A DNA stretch of 64,000 nucleotides from Pantoea latae (lineage in GTDB: Bacteria > Pseudomonadota > Gammaproteobacteria > Enterobacterales > Enterobacteriaceae). Below the pieces are notes generated by a model. The model saw only the letters and a program-made list of their open reading frames with translations, was not told the origin of the DNA and did no database searches. The stretch is taken from NCBI RefSeq assembly GCF_002077695.1, contig NZ_MWUE01000017.1:62001-126000 (forward strand), written 5' to 3'. Positions within the stretch are counted from its first letter, which is position 1, and each line of letters opens with the position of its first letter. Shown here piece by piece: positions 40,574 through 48,592 of this stretch. A program made the position numbers and the translations under genes.

Positions 40574-41302
40574 TTAGCGTACAAACTGCGCGGTATTGGT
40601 CAGCGCGCGCACATTTTCCGGACGGGTATGCAGCGCCTGAAGCGCCGCCTGCTCGCTGTCCGCCTGATACCAGCTGAGCTGCACCGGGCGCGGCGCATAA
40701 ACGGCGGCGGGATCGAGCGGATGCGGCAGCGCCGTCAGGACGATCAGCACATCCATGGGCGCGAACAGCTCGACAACGCTGCCCGGCGCCGCATGGTCGG
40801 CGCAGAAGGTGAAGCGGCCGCTGCTCTCTACCGTGACCTTGCTGAAAAAGTTGACCACCATCAGCAGATCCTCCTGGCGCAGATCCCATTTGCCCATCTC
40901 CACCAGCAGGTTATCGGTGCCGTTGCGGTAAAAGGCGTTGCGCAGATCCTGATAGCGGCCGGCGCCATATTTTTCCTGGGTTTCCTGCGCGTTCAGCACG
41001 CCGCCGAACGGATCGTGCCAGCCGCAGCTGTCGACCAGAATACCGGCCAGCACGCGTCCCATATCGGAATAGAAGCAGTGTCCGGCCGTCAGGCGCGCGG
41101 TGTGCTGGCCCTTCAGGGTGTCCGGCAGATTCAGCCTTTCGCTCTTTTCATGCGGATTGAGCATCATCATGCTGACGTTGCCGCCGCCTTCAATATCGGT
41201 CATGCGCAGGATCTGCCCGCGCCGTAAAATAAACGACGTGTGGCCACCGCCCGGTACGCGCTCTTCGCGCAGGGAAGGGGCGGAGTGAAAAAGTTGCGTC
41301 AT
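40574..41302 (-). CDS. Urea carboxylase-associated DUF1989 protein, partner subunit
   Basis: This 242-aa protein is the longer DUF1989 partner, with GQILRMTDIEGGGNVSMMM, VDSCGWHDPFGGVLNAQE and LMVVNFFSKVTVE in the same order as the 211-aa protein. The Cys-x-x-His-Asp motif is kept. The two are divergent paralogues and probably form the hetero-oligomeric carboxyguanidine deiminase. It follows the ABC ATPase after 3 bp and precedes the second subunit after 12 bp, so the whole set is one transcript. Confidence 0.85.
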   Translation of the reverse strand: MTQLFHSAPSLREERVPGGGHTSFILRRGQILRMTDIEGGGNVSMMMLNPHEKSERLNLPDTLKGQHTARLTAGHCFYSDMGRVLAGILVDSCGWHDPFGGVLNAQETQEKYGAGRYQDLRNAFYRNGTDNLLVEMGKWDLRQEDLLMVVNFFSKVTVESSGRFTFCADHAAPGSVVELFAPMDVLIVLTALPHPLDPAAVYAPRPVQLSWYQADSEQAALQALHTRPENVRALTNTAQFVR

Positions 41303-41305
41303 CGT

Positions 41306-42085
41306 CTAACTCCTTAGTGCGTACACATTGCTGTCGCCGCTGGCGGATCGCATCTGCGACAGGCGGGTTTCATTGAGGGGAATGTCATAGGTGATGCGCG
41401 CGCCGTACGCGTTGGGCGCCTGCGGATCGTGGCGCACCTTATCGAACACCAGCAGCCGGGTGCCCAGATTGAAACCCTCGGCCAGGTCATGGGTCACCAT
41501 AAACACCGTCATGCGGGTTTCGTGCCACAGCTGCAGCAGCAGGGTGTGCATCTCTTTGCGAATGCCAGGATCGAGCGCGCCGAAGGGTTCGTCCAGCAGC
41601 AGCACACGCGGCTGCATCATAAAGGCCTGGGCGATCGCCAGCCGCTGCTGCATGCCGCCGGAAAGCTGAGCGGGATACTTATCCAGCGCGTGACTCAGGC
41701 CGACGCGATCGAGCATCTGCGCCGCCTGCTCGCGCGCCGCCTGTTTCCGTCGACCGAACAGGCGGCCCAGCAAGGGCGACGCCGGCAGTTCGAGGCCGAT
41801 CGCCACGTTATCCAGCACCTTCAGATGCGGGAACACCGAGTAGCGCTGGAAGACCACGCCGCGATGGCGATCCGGTTCGGCGCTGAGCGGCGCGCCGTCC
41901 AGCGTAATTTCGCCGCGGCTCGGACGCTCCTGACCCAGCAGCAGGCGCAGAAAGGTCGATTTGCCGCAGCCGGATGCGCCCACCATCGAGCAGAACTCCC
42001 CGGCGTTAACCTGCAGGTTGATCCGCTCCAGCACGGTATGGTCCCCGTACTCCTGCCAGAGATTGTTGATGGTGATAAAGCTCAT
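41306..42085 (-). CDS. ABC transporter ATP-binding protein (guanidine/nitrate-taurine type)
   Basis: The 259-aa ATPase has Walker A (GASGCGKST, about 38-46), the signature LSGGMQQRLAIA (about 137-148), Walker B (VLLLDEPFGALD) and the switch His (MVTHD). It is closest to the SsuB/TauB importer ATPases. The ATG at 42085 has a near-perfect GGAGGT upstream and overlaps the stop of the permease gene by 4 bp. A much longer upstream frame (to 42283) is a shadow of the permease gene. It energises import of guanidine or a related compound. Confidence 0.9.
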   Translation of the reverse strand: MSFITINNLWQEYGDHTVLERINLQVNAGEFCSMVGASGCGKSTFLRLLLGQERPSRGEITLDGAPLSAEPDRHRGVVFQRYSVFPHLKVLDNVAIGLELPASPLLGRLFGRRKQAAREQAAQMLDRVGLSHALDKYPAQLSGGMQQRLAIAQAFMMQPRVLLLDEPFGALDPGIRKEMHTLLLQLWHETRMTVFMVTHDLAEGFNLGTRLLVFDKVRHDPQAPNAYGARITYDIPLNETRLSQMRSASGDSNVYALRS

Positions 42086-42897
42086 GCCCGACCTCCTTCC
42101 GCCCAGGGAAAGCAGCGTTTGTGCAGCTGGCGCAGCGTCAGATCCATCAGCCAGGCGAGCAGGGTGATCCAGATGACATAGGGGATAATGACGTCCATCG
42201 CCATATAGCGGCGCACCAGGAAGATGCGGTAGCCGAGGCCGGCGGTGGCGGAGATCGCCTCCGCCGAGATCAGGAACAGCCACGCCGAGCCGAGCAGCAG
42301 ACGCAGCGAGGTGATTAACCGCGACAGCAGCTGCGGTAGCACCACGCGCAGCACCAGCGTCCAGCTGTTGGCGCCGAGGGTTTGCGCCTTGATAAACAGC
42401 TCCGCCGGGATTTCACGCGCGCGCTGCTCCAGATCGCGCGCCAGCATCGGCGTGATGCCGATAACGATCAGCATCACCTTTGACAGCTCATCCAGACCGA
42501 AGACGATAAACAGCATCGGCAAAATCGCCAGCGGCGGGATCATGGAGATCACCGTCATCAGCGGCGACAGCGAGGCGCGGATCAGGGGAAAAACGCCCGC
42601 CATAATGCCGATGCTTAGCCCGAGCAGCGCCGAGATGGCCAGGCCGGTCAGCAGACGCAGCAGGCTGTAGGCGGTATCCGTCCACAGCAGGTAGTCGCCG
42701 CTGCGCTTATCGGGCGTAAAGGCCATGCGCTGCACCGCGTCCAGCATCTGACTCAGGCCGGGCAGCAGCTTGTCGTGCGGGTTGGCCTCCAGCCGGACGG
42801 CGGATCCCATAAACCAGGCGGCGGCAATCAGCACAAAGGGCAGCAGCAGCAGCAGGATCTGCATGCCCTGGCGGGGATGGCGATTGATATGTCGCAT
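42082..42897 (-). CDS. ABC transporter permease (SsuC/TauC type)
   Basis: The 271-aa inner-membrane protein has about six hydrophobic segments and the binding-protein-dependent permease motif EQRAREIPAELFIKAQTLGANSW, with the EAA-loop pattern EIPAxxxxxAxxxGA. It matches the nitrate/sulfonate/taurine permease class. It lies 21 bp after the substrate-binding protein gene and overlaps the ATPase gene. It forms the channel of the importer. Confidence 0.88.
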   Translation of the reverse strand: MRHINRHPRQGMQILLLLLPFVLIAAAWFMGSAVRLEANPHDKLLPGLSQMLDAVQRMAFTPDKRSGDYLLWTDTAYSLLRLLTGLAISALLGLSIGIMAGVFPLIRASLSPLMTVISMIPPLAILPMLFIVFGLDELSKVMLIVIGITPMLARDLEQRAREIPAELFIKAQTLGANSWTLVLRVVLPQLLSRLITSLRLLLGSAWLFLISAEAISATAGLGYRIFLVRRYMAMDVIIPYVIWITLLAWLMDLTLRQLHKRCFPWAEGGRA

Positions 42898-42918
42898 AAC
42901 TCTCTCCGTTGCCAGGCG

Positions 42919-43977
42919 TTAGCGTTCGCCCGCGGCGGCCATCTTCAGGAAGCTGTCGTCAAAGCGCAGTTTGATATTGCCGCTATCGCCCTGCGTCACG
43001 TTGCCGGGAAAGCGCATGCCGATGGCCTCGGCGCTTTGCGCCCCTTCGCCCAGTAATCCTTTGTCAAAAGAGAATTGCGCCACGCGCTGCATGATGTGCG
43101 GCAGATCGGCGGAGGTGACGAAGGTGAGCGCGTCGGCCGGCGTCCAGAACAGATGGGTGGTTTTAAGCTGCGCCCGGTAGCCTGCGAGGTCGGTGCCGGC
43201 GTCTGCGGCCATGGCGCTCAGCACCGCTTCATCGCCCGCCTGCATTTTGCTCATCATCTCGAACCAGGCGCCGGTGAGCGCTTTGCCCAGCGCCGGGTTA
43301 TCCGCAAGGGTTTGCGTGTTGACGACCATCAGGTCGATCAGTTCGCCCGGCACCTGAGAAGAGCTGAACACTTCCGTGGTCTGCTGCGCGCTTTTAATGG
43401 CGGAGAGCTGCGGATTCCACGCCACCGCTGCCCGAACGTTGTCCGTGCCAAAGGCGGAGACGATATCCGCATCAGAGGTGTTCACTACCTGCACATCCTT
43501 CTCCTGCAGGCCCGCTTTCTCCAGCCCGCGCACCAGCAGATAGTGTGAGACAGACAGCTCCGGCAGATAAACCTGCATGCCCTTGAGATCGGCCAGGGTT
43601 TTGCCGCCGCCCTTTAACACGATGCCGTCGTTGCCGTCGGAGTAGCTGCCGGCGATCAGCGCCGTGCTGTCAACGCTGCCCGCCGCCGGGATGGTTAACG
43701 CATCCATGTTGGTCATGGTGCAGCCGTCGAACTGGCCGGCGGTGTACTGGTTAATGGATTCGATATAGTCGTTGAGCTGGACGATATGGATTTTGATACC
43801 GTATTTATCGGCCCATTTGTCGATGATTTTTTCGTTGCTGATGGCGCCCCATGGCATCCAGCCGGCGTAGATGGTCCAGCAGACAGTGAACTCTTTTTTT
43901 ACCGTCGCGAAAGAGGGGAAGGTGGTCAGCAGCGCCAGCGAGAGCGCGAGGGAGTGGAGCAACGGACGTATTTTCAT
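42919..43977 (-). CDS. ABC transporter substrate-binding protein (NMT1/TauA-like)
   Basis: This 352-aa protein has a signal peptide (MKIRPLLHSLALSLALLTTFPSFA) and a periplasmic binding fold of the nitrate/taurine type (TVCWTIYAGWMPWGAISNEKIIDKWADKYG). I start at ATG 43977 with AGAGG 6 nt upstream; ATG 43980 is directly before it. It is the first gene after the guanidine-I riboswitch. Placement implies binding of guanidine or a guanidino compound. Confidence 0.85.
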   Translation of the reverse strand: MKIRPLLHSLALSLALLTTFPSFATVKKEFTVCWTIYAGWMPWGAISNEKIIDKWADKYGIKIHIVQLNDYIESINQYTAGQFDGCTMTNMDALTIPAAGSVDSTALIAGSYSDGNDGIVLKGGGKTLADLKGMQVYLPELSVSHYLLVRGLEKAGLQEKDVQVVNTSDADIVSAFGTDNVRAAVAWNPQLSAIKSAQQTTEVFSSSQVPGELIDLMVVNTQTLADNPALGKALTGAWFEMMSKMQAGDEAVLSAMAADAGTDLAGYRAQLKTTHLFWTPADALTFVTSADLPHIMQRVAQFSFDKGLLGEGAQSAEAIGMRFPGNVTQGDSGNIKLRFDDSFLKMAAAGER

Positions 43978-43998
43978 CATTGACCTCTGGGTTGGCAC

Positions 43999-44044
43999 AA
44001 AAAAAGCAGGGGCAGCGCGACACCACAAGGTGCTGCTGTCTCCC
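43999..44044 (-). terminator. Riboswitch expression-platform terminator
   Basis: On the minus strand the segment after the aptamer can fold as GGG...GCAG-CACC, TTGT, GGTG...CTGC-CCC and ends in CTGCTTTTTTT (seven T). The 5' side of this stem uses the GGGAG that closes the aptamer, so ligand binding and termination should be mutually exclusive. The model is inferred from base pairing. Confidence 0.6.
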
Positions 44045-44133
44045 GGGCTTTTATCCCGCCGTGTAACCTCGTCGAGGTCGCCAGCTCTCGGACCAGACGT
44101 TCACTTAGGTGAACCGGAACCCTAGCCAGCTAT
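44036..44133 (-). promoter_or_regulatory. Guanidine-I (ykkC) riboswitch aptamer
   Basis: The minus strand carries the conserved segments of the guanidine-I aptamer in order: CTAGGGTTCCG, CTGGTCCGAGAG, CGACC, ACACGGCGGG and AAAAGCCCGGGAGA, with pairing elements GTTCACCTAAGTGAAC and ACCTCGACGAGGT between. This is the known RNA class that binds guanidinium and turns on guanidine export or degradation genes. It stands 59 bp before the substrate-binding protein gene. It identifies the whole operon as guanidine-responsive. Confidence 0.9.
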
Positions 44134-44179
44134 TGTTTCAAACACAGATTGTCTGTTGCGCTGCGTAATGCATGGAATA

Positions 44180-44196
44180 AGCAACTTGTGTGCCAG
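44180..44196 (-). promoter_or_regulatory. Sigma-54 (RpoN) promoter of the guanidine operon
   Basis: Minus-strand CTGGCAC, ACAAG, TTGCT matches the -24/-12 consensus TGGCAC-N5-TTGCW exactly. Transcription would begin near 44169, about 36 nt before the riboswitch. A perfect NtrC half-site TGCACCA at 44277-44283 lies about 95 bp upstream, with only a weak second half. Nitrogen-limitation control by NtrC is an inference that fits a nitrogen-source operon. Confidence 0.7.
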
Positions 44197-44400
44197 GAAA
44201 ATAACAGTGATTTTTCATATGGTTAATTTGAAGTTGCGGCGGGGACACACCATAACGAGGCGCGGATGGCGGGCAGTGCACCATCAGCGGGCGTCAGCCA
44301 GAGGCCGCGCACTTTTACGATCCACTTCAAACTATCAGTAAATCCTTTGGGTAACGGCAAAAATTCAGTTGCCTGTTTGATCCACTCTATCGAATAGTGA

Positions 44401-44428
44401 GTAGAACGTTTTAGTAGAACGTTCTACT
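44401..44428. promoter_or_regulatory. Two MalI/LacI-type operators before the PTS gene
   Basis: GTAGAACGTTTTAG (44401-44414) and the perfect 16-bp palindrome AGTAGAACGTTCTACT (44413-44428) abut each other. Both have the central CG typical of LacI-family sites, and they resemble the published MalI operator (GATAAAACGTTTTATC). They lie 56-83 bp upstream of the PTS gene start. The MalI-like gene downstream is the likely binder. Confidence 0.7.
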
Positions 44429-44483
44429 CACAATAACAGCACCTAAAAAGTGTCTTCCAGGGTCTTAAATCGGGGAAAGCAGC

Positions 44484-45983
44484 ATGAGTCTGTTCTCAGG
44501 ATTGATCAAATCGTTATCAAAATTGTCGATGATAGGTCGCGCTTTGATGCTGCCTATCTCGCTGCTGCCTGCCGCTGGCCTGCTGCTGGCGTTCGGCGAC
44601 AAATTTCATTTGCCGCTGATGATGAACGCCGGAGGCGTGATCTTCGATAATCTGCCGATGCTGTTCGCCATCGGCTCGGCGGTGGGGCTGGCGTCTGAGT
44701 CGGGCATTGCGGCGCTCTCGGCGGCGGTGTCGGTCTTCGTCACCAATATCACCATCGGCACGGTGATGGACATTACCCCGGAAATGGCGTCGCAAGGGGG
44801 AAAATATGTCATGGTGGTGGGGATCCCGACGCTGCAAATGGGGGTGTTCGGCGGCCTGCTCTGCGGCATTCTCGCCGCCTGGTGCTATAACCGCTTCCAC
44901 ACGCTGCAGCTGCCTGAGTTTCTCGGCTTCTTCTCCGGCAAACGCTTTGTCGCTATCGCCACCGCCTGTTTGTCCTTTTTAATGGGGCTGCTGCTGCCCT
45001 ATGTCTGGCAGCATATTCAGTCCGGCATCGACGCGCTATCGGTGATGGTGAACGGCGACAACCAGGCGGCGTCTACCTTTATCTTCGGGCTGGTGGAGCG
45101 CGCGCTAATACCGCTCGGCCTGCATCACATCTGGTATCCCTCGTTCTGGTACTCGTTCGGCGACTACACCACCCATGCCGGGCAGGTTATTCATGGCGAT
45201 CAAACCATCTGGTTTAAGATGCTGGAAGAGGGCGTCAAATCCTTCAGCAGCGACACCTACCAGAACGCCGGTAAGTTTATGCAGGGGGAGTTTCCGCTGA
45301 TGCTGTTCGCGCTGCCCGCCGCCTGTCTGGCCATGTATCACGAAGCGCACAGCGCCAATAAGAAAATCGCCGCCGGGATCCTCTTTTCCGCCGCGCTGAC
45401 CTGCTTTTTAACCGGCATCACCGAGCCGGTTGAATTTACCTTTATCTTCGTGGCGCCGGTGCTCTACGTCTTTAACGCCATCATGGCAGGCCTCGCCTAC
45501 ATGATGATGTACCTGCTGCATGCGCATATCGCGAAATCCTTCTCCGCCGGCTTTATCGACTACCTGTCGTTTGGCATCCTGCCCTCTTTCAACGGCTACC
45601 AGACCCACTATCTGAACGCCGTGATCATCGGCGTGCCGATGGGGCTGATTTACTACTTCACCTTCCGCTATGTGATCCGCCGTCTGGATATCAAAACCCC
45701 AGGACGCACCCAGATCACCGCCAGCGTGAACGATAAATCGGATAATGAGGTCGCCACGGAAATCATTGGCTTGCTTGGCGGGGCGCAAAATATTCATACT
45801 GTGGGATCCTGTATCACCCGCCTGCGTCTCGACGTGGTGAAAAGCGAGCTGGTGGATAAAGATGGCCTTAACGGCGTGGGCGCGCGTGGCGTGGTCTTTA
45901 TCGGTGATACCGGCATTCAGGTGATTTTCGGCGCCCGCGCGCAGTTTATCGCGCAAACCATGCAGACCATGCTGGCGAAATAA
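44484..45983 (+). CDS. PTS glucose/maltose-family permease, EIICB
   Basis: The 499-aa protein combines an IIC membrane domain (1-400, with about 8-10 segments, GLHHIWYPSFWYSFG and the ITEPVEFTFIFVAPVLY motif) with a C-terminal IIB domain (410-499) carrying the phosphorylated Cys in VGSCITRLRLDV. It belongs to the PtsG/MalX/NagE family. There is no IIA domain, so it would use a separate IIA such as Crr. The sugar cannot be read from sequence. Two LacI-type operators precede it, and the MalI-like gene follows after 44 bp. Unlike the E. coli malX-malY pair, no malY is present. Confidence 0.88.
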   Translation: MSLFSGLIKSLSKLSMIGRALMLPISLLPAAGLLLAFGDKFHLPLMMNAGGVIFDNLPMLFAIGSAVGLASESGIAALSAAVSVFVTNITIGTVMDITPEMASQGGKYVMVVGIPTLQMGVFGGLLCGILAAWCYNRFHTLQLPEFLGFFSGKRFVAIATACLSFLMGLLLPYVWQHIQSGIDALSVMVNGDNQAASTFIFGLVERALIPLGLHHIWYPSFWYSFGDYTTHAGQVIHGDQTIWFKMLEEGVKSFSSDTYQNAGKFMQGEFPLMLFALPAACLAMYHEAHSANKKIAAGILFSAALTCFLTGITEPVEFTFIFVAPVLYVFNAIMAGLAYMMMYLLHAHIAKSFSAGFIDYLSFGILPSFNGYQTHYLNAVIIGVPMGLIYYFTFRYVIRRLDIKTPGRTQITASVNDKSDNEVATEIIGLLGGAQNIHTVGSCITRLRLDVVKSELVDKDGLNGVGARGVVFIGDTGIQVIFGARAQFIAQTMQTMLAK

Positions 45984-45986
45984 CCA

Positions 45987-46012
45987 TTATCTCCAGCGTT
46001 CGCTGGAGATAA
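45987..46012 (+). other. Intercistronic hairpin between the PTS and repressor genes
   Basis: TTATCTCCAGCG and CGCTGGAGATAA form a 12-bp perfect inverted repeat with only TT between, so the loop would open to GTTC. It has no T tract. It may limit read-through or stabilise the PTS mRNA. Confidence 0.45.
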
Positions 46013-46027
46013 GACGCAGAGAGCAGG

Positions 46028-47065
46028 ATGAGCCTTTCAGGAGCAGGTTTGAAAAAAGTCAGCATCATCGATGTCGCCAAAGAGGCGGGCGTATCCGTCT
46101 CTACCGTCTCGCTGGTGCTGCGGCAAAAAGGCAAGATCTCTGAGGCGACCATCACAAAGGTGCAGGCCGCGATTCAGCAGCTCGGCTACGTGCATAACGT
46201 GGCGGCGGCGAACCTGCGCGCCAGCACCTCTAATCTGATCGGGCTAATCCTCTGCGACTTCAGCGACAGCTACGCCATCAAAGTGATGGCAAGCATCGTC
46301 ATGTCGCTGGAGAAGCAGGGGTTTATGGTGTTTCTTGGCCAGCCGCAGGATAACCGTGACGGCCTGGAACGCTGCCTGCTCTCTTTTCATCAGCAGGGCG
46401 TGGCGGGCGTGATTTACCTCACCTCCGACACCCGGCACGGTGCGCTGCCGGCACCGCTGCGGCAGTGCGCGCTGCCGCTGGTTGTCGTCTCCCAGACGCT
46501 GATCGACGAGGCGTGCAATCTGGTGATGCGCGACAACCGCCAGGCTGCCGCGCTGGCAACGCGCTATCTGCTGGAGCGCGGGCACCGCAATATCGGCTAC
46601 ATCGGCGGAGAGGCGGACTGCCTGCTGCGCCTGCAGCGGCTGCAGGGATTTCGCGCCAGCCTGCAGCAGCACGGCATTGTGCTGAAGGAGGAGGCGTCGC
46701 CCGCCTGCAGCGAAGATACCTTTGCCGCCAGCCAGGCGACGCGCCAGCTGCTGGAAAAAAACAACACTTTTACCGCGCTGCTGTGTCACTCGCCAACGGC
46801 GCTGATCGGCGCCATTAGCGGTATCCATCAGGTCGGACGCACGCTGGGCAAGGATCTGTTTCTGACGCAGCAGGTGGCGCTGATGGGCTTTGAAGATATG
46901 CTGCATGTCAATCTCACCTCGCCGTCACTCTCTTATGTCTCCTCCGCCAGCGAAGAAACCGGCCGACAGGCGGCAGAGCTGATTATCAGTCAGGTTAAAA
47001 CGCCCAATCTGCCGGCACAGCGCATTTTGCTGAGCGGGGAGCTGGTGGTGCGGGAGTCGGCGTAG
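46028..47065 (+). CDS. LacI-family repressor, MalI-like
   Basis: This 345-aa regulator has a LacI HTH (VSIIDVAKEAGVSVSTVSLVLRQKGKISEATITKVQ) close in wording to MalI (STVSLVLxGKGxIS) and a sugar-binding C-terminal domain. ATG 46028 is used; a TTG at 46046 with AGGAG 6 nt upstream is an alternative start, beginning at KKVSIIDV. It follows the PTS gene on the same strand after a hairpin and probably represses it through the double operator at 44401-44428. Confidence 0.88.
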   Translation: MSLSGAGLKKVSIIDVAKEAGVSVSTVSLVLRQKGKISEATITKVQAAIQQLGYVHNVAAANLRASTSNLIGLILCDFSDSYAIKVMASIVMSLEKQGFMVFLGQPQDNRDGLERCLLSFHQQGVAGVIYLTSDTRHGALPAPLRQCALPLVVVSQTLIDEACNLVMRDNRQAAALATRYLLERGHRNIGYIGGEADCLLRLQRLQGFRASLQQHGIVLKEEASPACSEDTFAASQATRQLLEKNNTFTALLCHSPTALIGAISGIHQVGRTLGKDLFLTQQVALMGFEDMLHVNLTSPSLSYVSSASEETGRQAAELIISQVKTPNLPAQRILLSGELVVRESA

Positions 47066-47075
47066 GAAAAACGGC

Positions 47076-47108
47076 AAAACCTGCCGCCGCAGCGGCAGGC
47101 GCGTTTTA
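47076..47108. terminator. Bidirectional terminator
   Basis: CCTGCCGC, CGCA, GCGGCAGG is an 8-bp GC stem between convergent genes. On the minus strand it is followed by TTTTGCCGTTTTT, and on the plus strand by GCGTTTTAG, so it can serve both. Confidence 0.7.
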
Positions 47109-48533
47109 GAAGGAGATCATCTTGCCTGGGGCAATTTTGGTGCTGATCCCTAACAGGGTTTTGGCGAGCGGGATCGCCACCGGCGCCAGCGCGCGGCCTA
47201 TCATCAACGGCGTGTGCTTGATGGCGGTCAGCATAGCAAAATCTTTATTGGCATTGAGGATATCATCTTTAATTGCTTTGCCGATCCTGACGGTTTGCGC
47301 GATGCCATGACCACTCCAGCCGTGCACCGAATAAATATTGCCGTTTCTGCGGCAGTCCGTCGCGCCGTTCAGGGTCAGGTCAGTGGTGCCGCTCCAGGCG
47401 AAATCGAGCTGGATATCTTCTCTGTCGGGAAAAACGGCGCGAATACGCGAGGTTAAATAGTCGACGGTTTTACTGTCATCCCAGCGCAGCCCGGTTCCCT
47501 GGCCGCCAAAGAGTATCCTTTCATTGCGCACCGGGCGGTAATAATCGATTTGCAGCTGCGTATCGTAAACCGGTTTGCCCGTTGGCAGTAAGGTTCGCGA
47601 ACCGCCTTCCACGGGCGAGGTCACGCCGACATAGGTATAAAACGGGATCGTCGTTTCTCTGTTTTCGTCGAGCAGCTTATGGGTGGCGTCATGTACCGCA
47701 ATCACCACCCCTTTTTTCGCGTTGATCACCCCTCCCGGGGTGATAACGCGGGTGCCGCTGCCTGTTTGCTCAATCTTAATGACCTCGCTATGTTCATAGA
47801 CGCTGCCGCCATTTTTCACGAAGCCATAAACCAGCCCGCGATTCAGGGCCAGTGAGTGCACCTGACCGCCCAGATTATCCAGCACGCCGCCATAATAGAG
47901 ATCGGAATTGATATGCGCCTGTAGCTCATAGCTGCCAAGCACGTCGACATTATCCTCTCCGAGGAATTTCCTGGCATCAACGCCCTGTACCAGCGCATTC
48001 ATATGGCCAGGATGAACGGCGGCGGTAATATGGCCGTGATGACGATCGAAATTTAAGTCGTAACGGCAGGCTATTTCGTCAATCAGCGTCATCGCTTCGG
48101 TTGAGGTAAAGTGCCATAGCCGTTTCGCCTCTTCGAAGCTGAGATTCTCGATCATGGACTCCGCTTCCCAGCGCGCCAGGCCGGGCGTGAGCTGTCCGCC
48201 ATTGCGTCCTGAAGCGCCAGAACCGATGGTGTTCTTTTCCAGCAGGATGGTATCGATACCCGCTTCAGAAAGATGCAGCGCGGTCGACGCGCCAAGCAGT
48301 CCGCCACCGATCACTACGAGTTCACACTCTTGCTCTTTTGTTAAAGAGGGGAAGTCGATCCAGGGGGCAAGTGTCGACTCGTAGTAATTTGCTGGGTTTC
48401 CAGGATCGCTGATTTGCGTATCATCTTTATTTCTGACCCAGTTCCAGTCTCCATCGGGATCGGCATGGCTGATCATGGAGGTTTGCGCGTCAGATATTAA
48501 TTCAGGTTTGATTAATTTTTTATTTCCACTCAT
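47106..48533 (-). CDS. FAD-dependent amine oxidoreductase, PuuB-like
   Basis: The 475-aa flavoprotein is of the DAO family. Its dinucleotide motif VVIGGGLLGASTALHL (about 72-87) is followed by GSGASGRNGGQLTPG, the PuuB/gamma-glutamylputrescine-oxidase pattern, and by VHGWSGHGIAQT near residue 400. It is longer than PuuB (about 430 aa): 40-odd N-terminal residues before DPGNPANYYESTLAPW and about 40 C-terminal hydrophobic residues (PLMIGRALAPVAIPLAKTLLGI). It follows a PuuP-like permease after 59 bp. No PuuA or PuuD is present, so it may oxidise another amine. Confidence 0.85.
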   Translation of the reverse strand: MSGNKKLIKPELISDAQTSMISHADPDGDWNWVRNKDDTQISDPGNPANYYESTLAPWIDFPSLTKEQECELVVIGGGLLGASTALHLSEAGIDTILLEKNTIGSGASGRNGGQLTPGLARWEAESMIENLSFEEAKRLWHFTSTEAMTLIDEIACRYDLNFDRHHGHITAAVHPGHMNALVQGVDARKFLGEDNVDVLGSYELQAHINSDLYYGGVLDNLGGQVHSLALNRGLVYGFVKNGGSVYEHSEVIKIEQTGSGTRVITPGGVINAKKGVVIAVHDATHKLLDENRETTIPFYTYVGVTSPVEGGSRTLLPTGKPVYDTQLQIDYYRPVRNERILFGGQGTGLRWDDSKTVDYLTSRIRAVFPDREDIQLDFAWSGTTDLTLNGATDCRRNGNIYSVHGWSGHGIAQTVRIGKAIKDDILNANKDFAMLTAIKHTPLMIGRALAPVAIPLAKTLLGISTKIAPGKMISF

Positions 48534-48592
48534 ACATTATCTCAGTTAGTAGAATTTACCACAGGCAAGGTCACTGTGAATGCAAAACAGGG

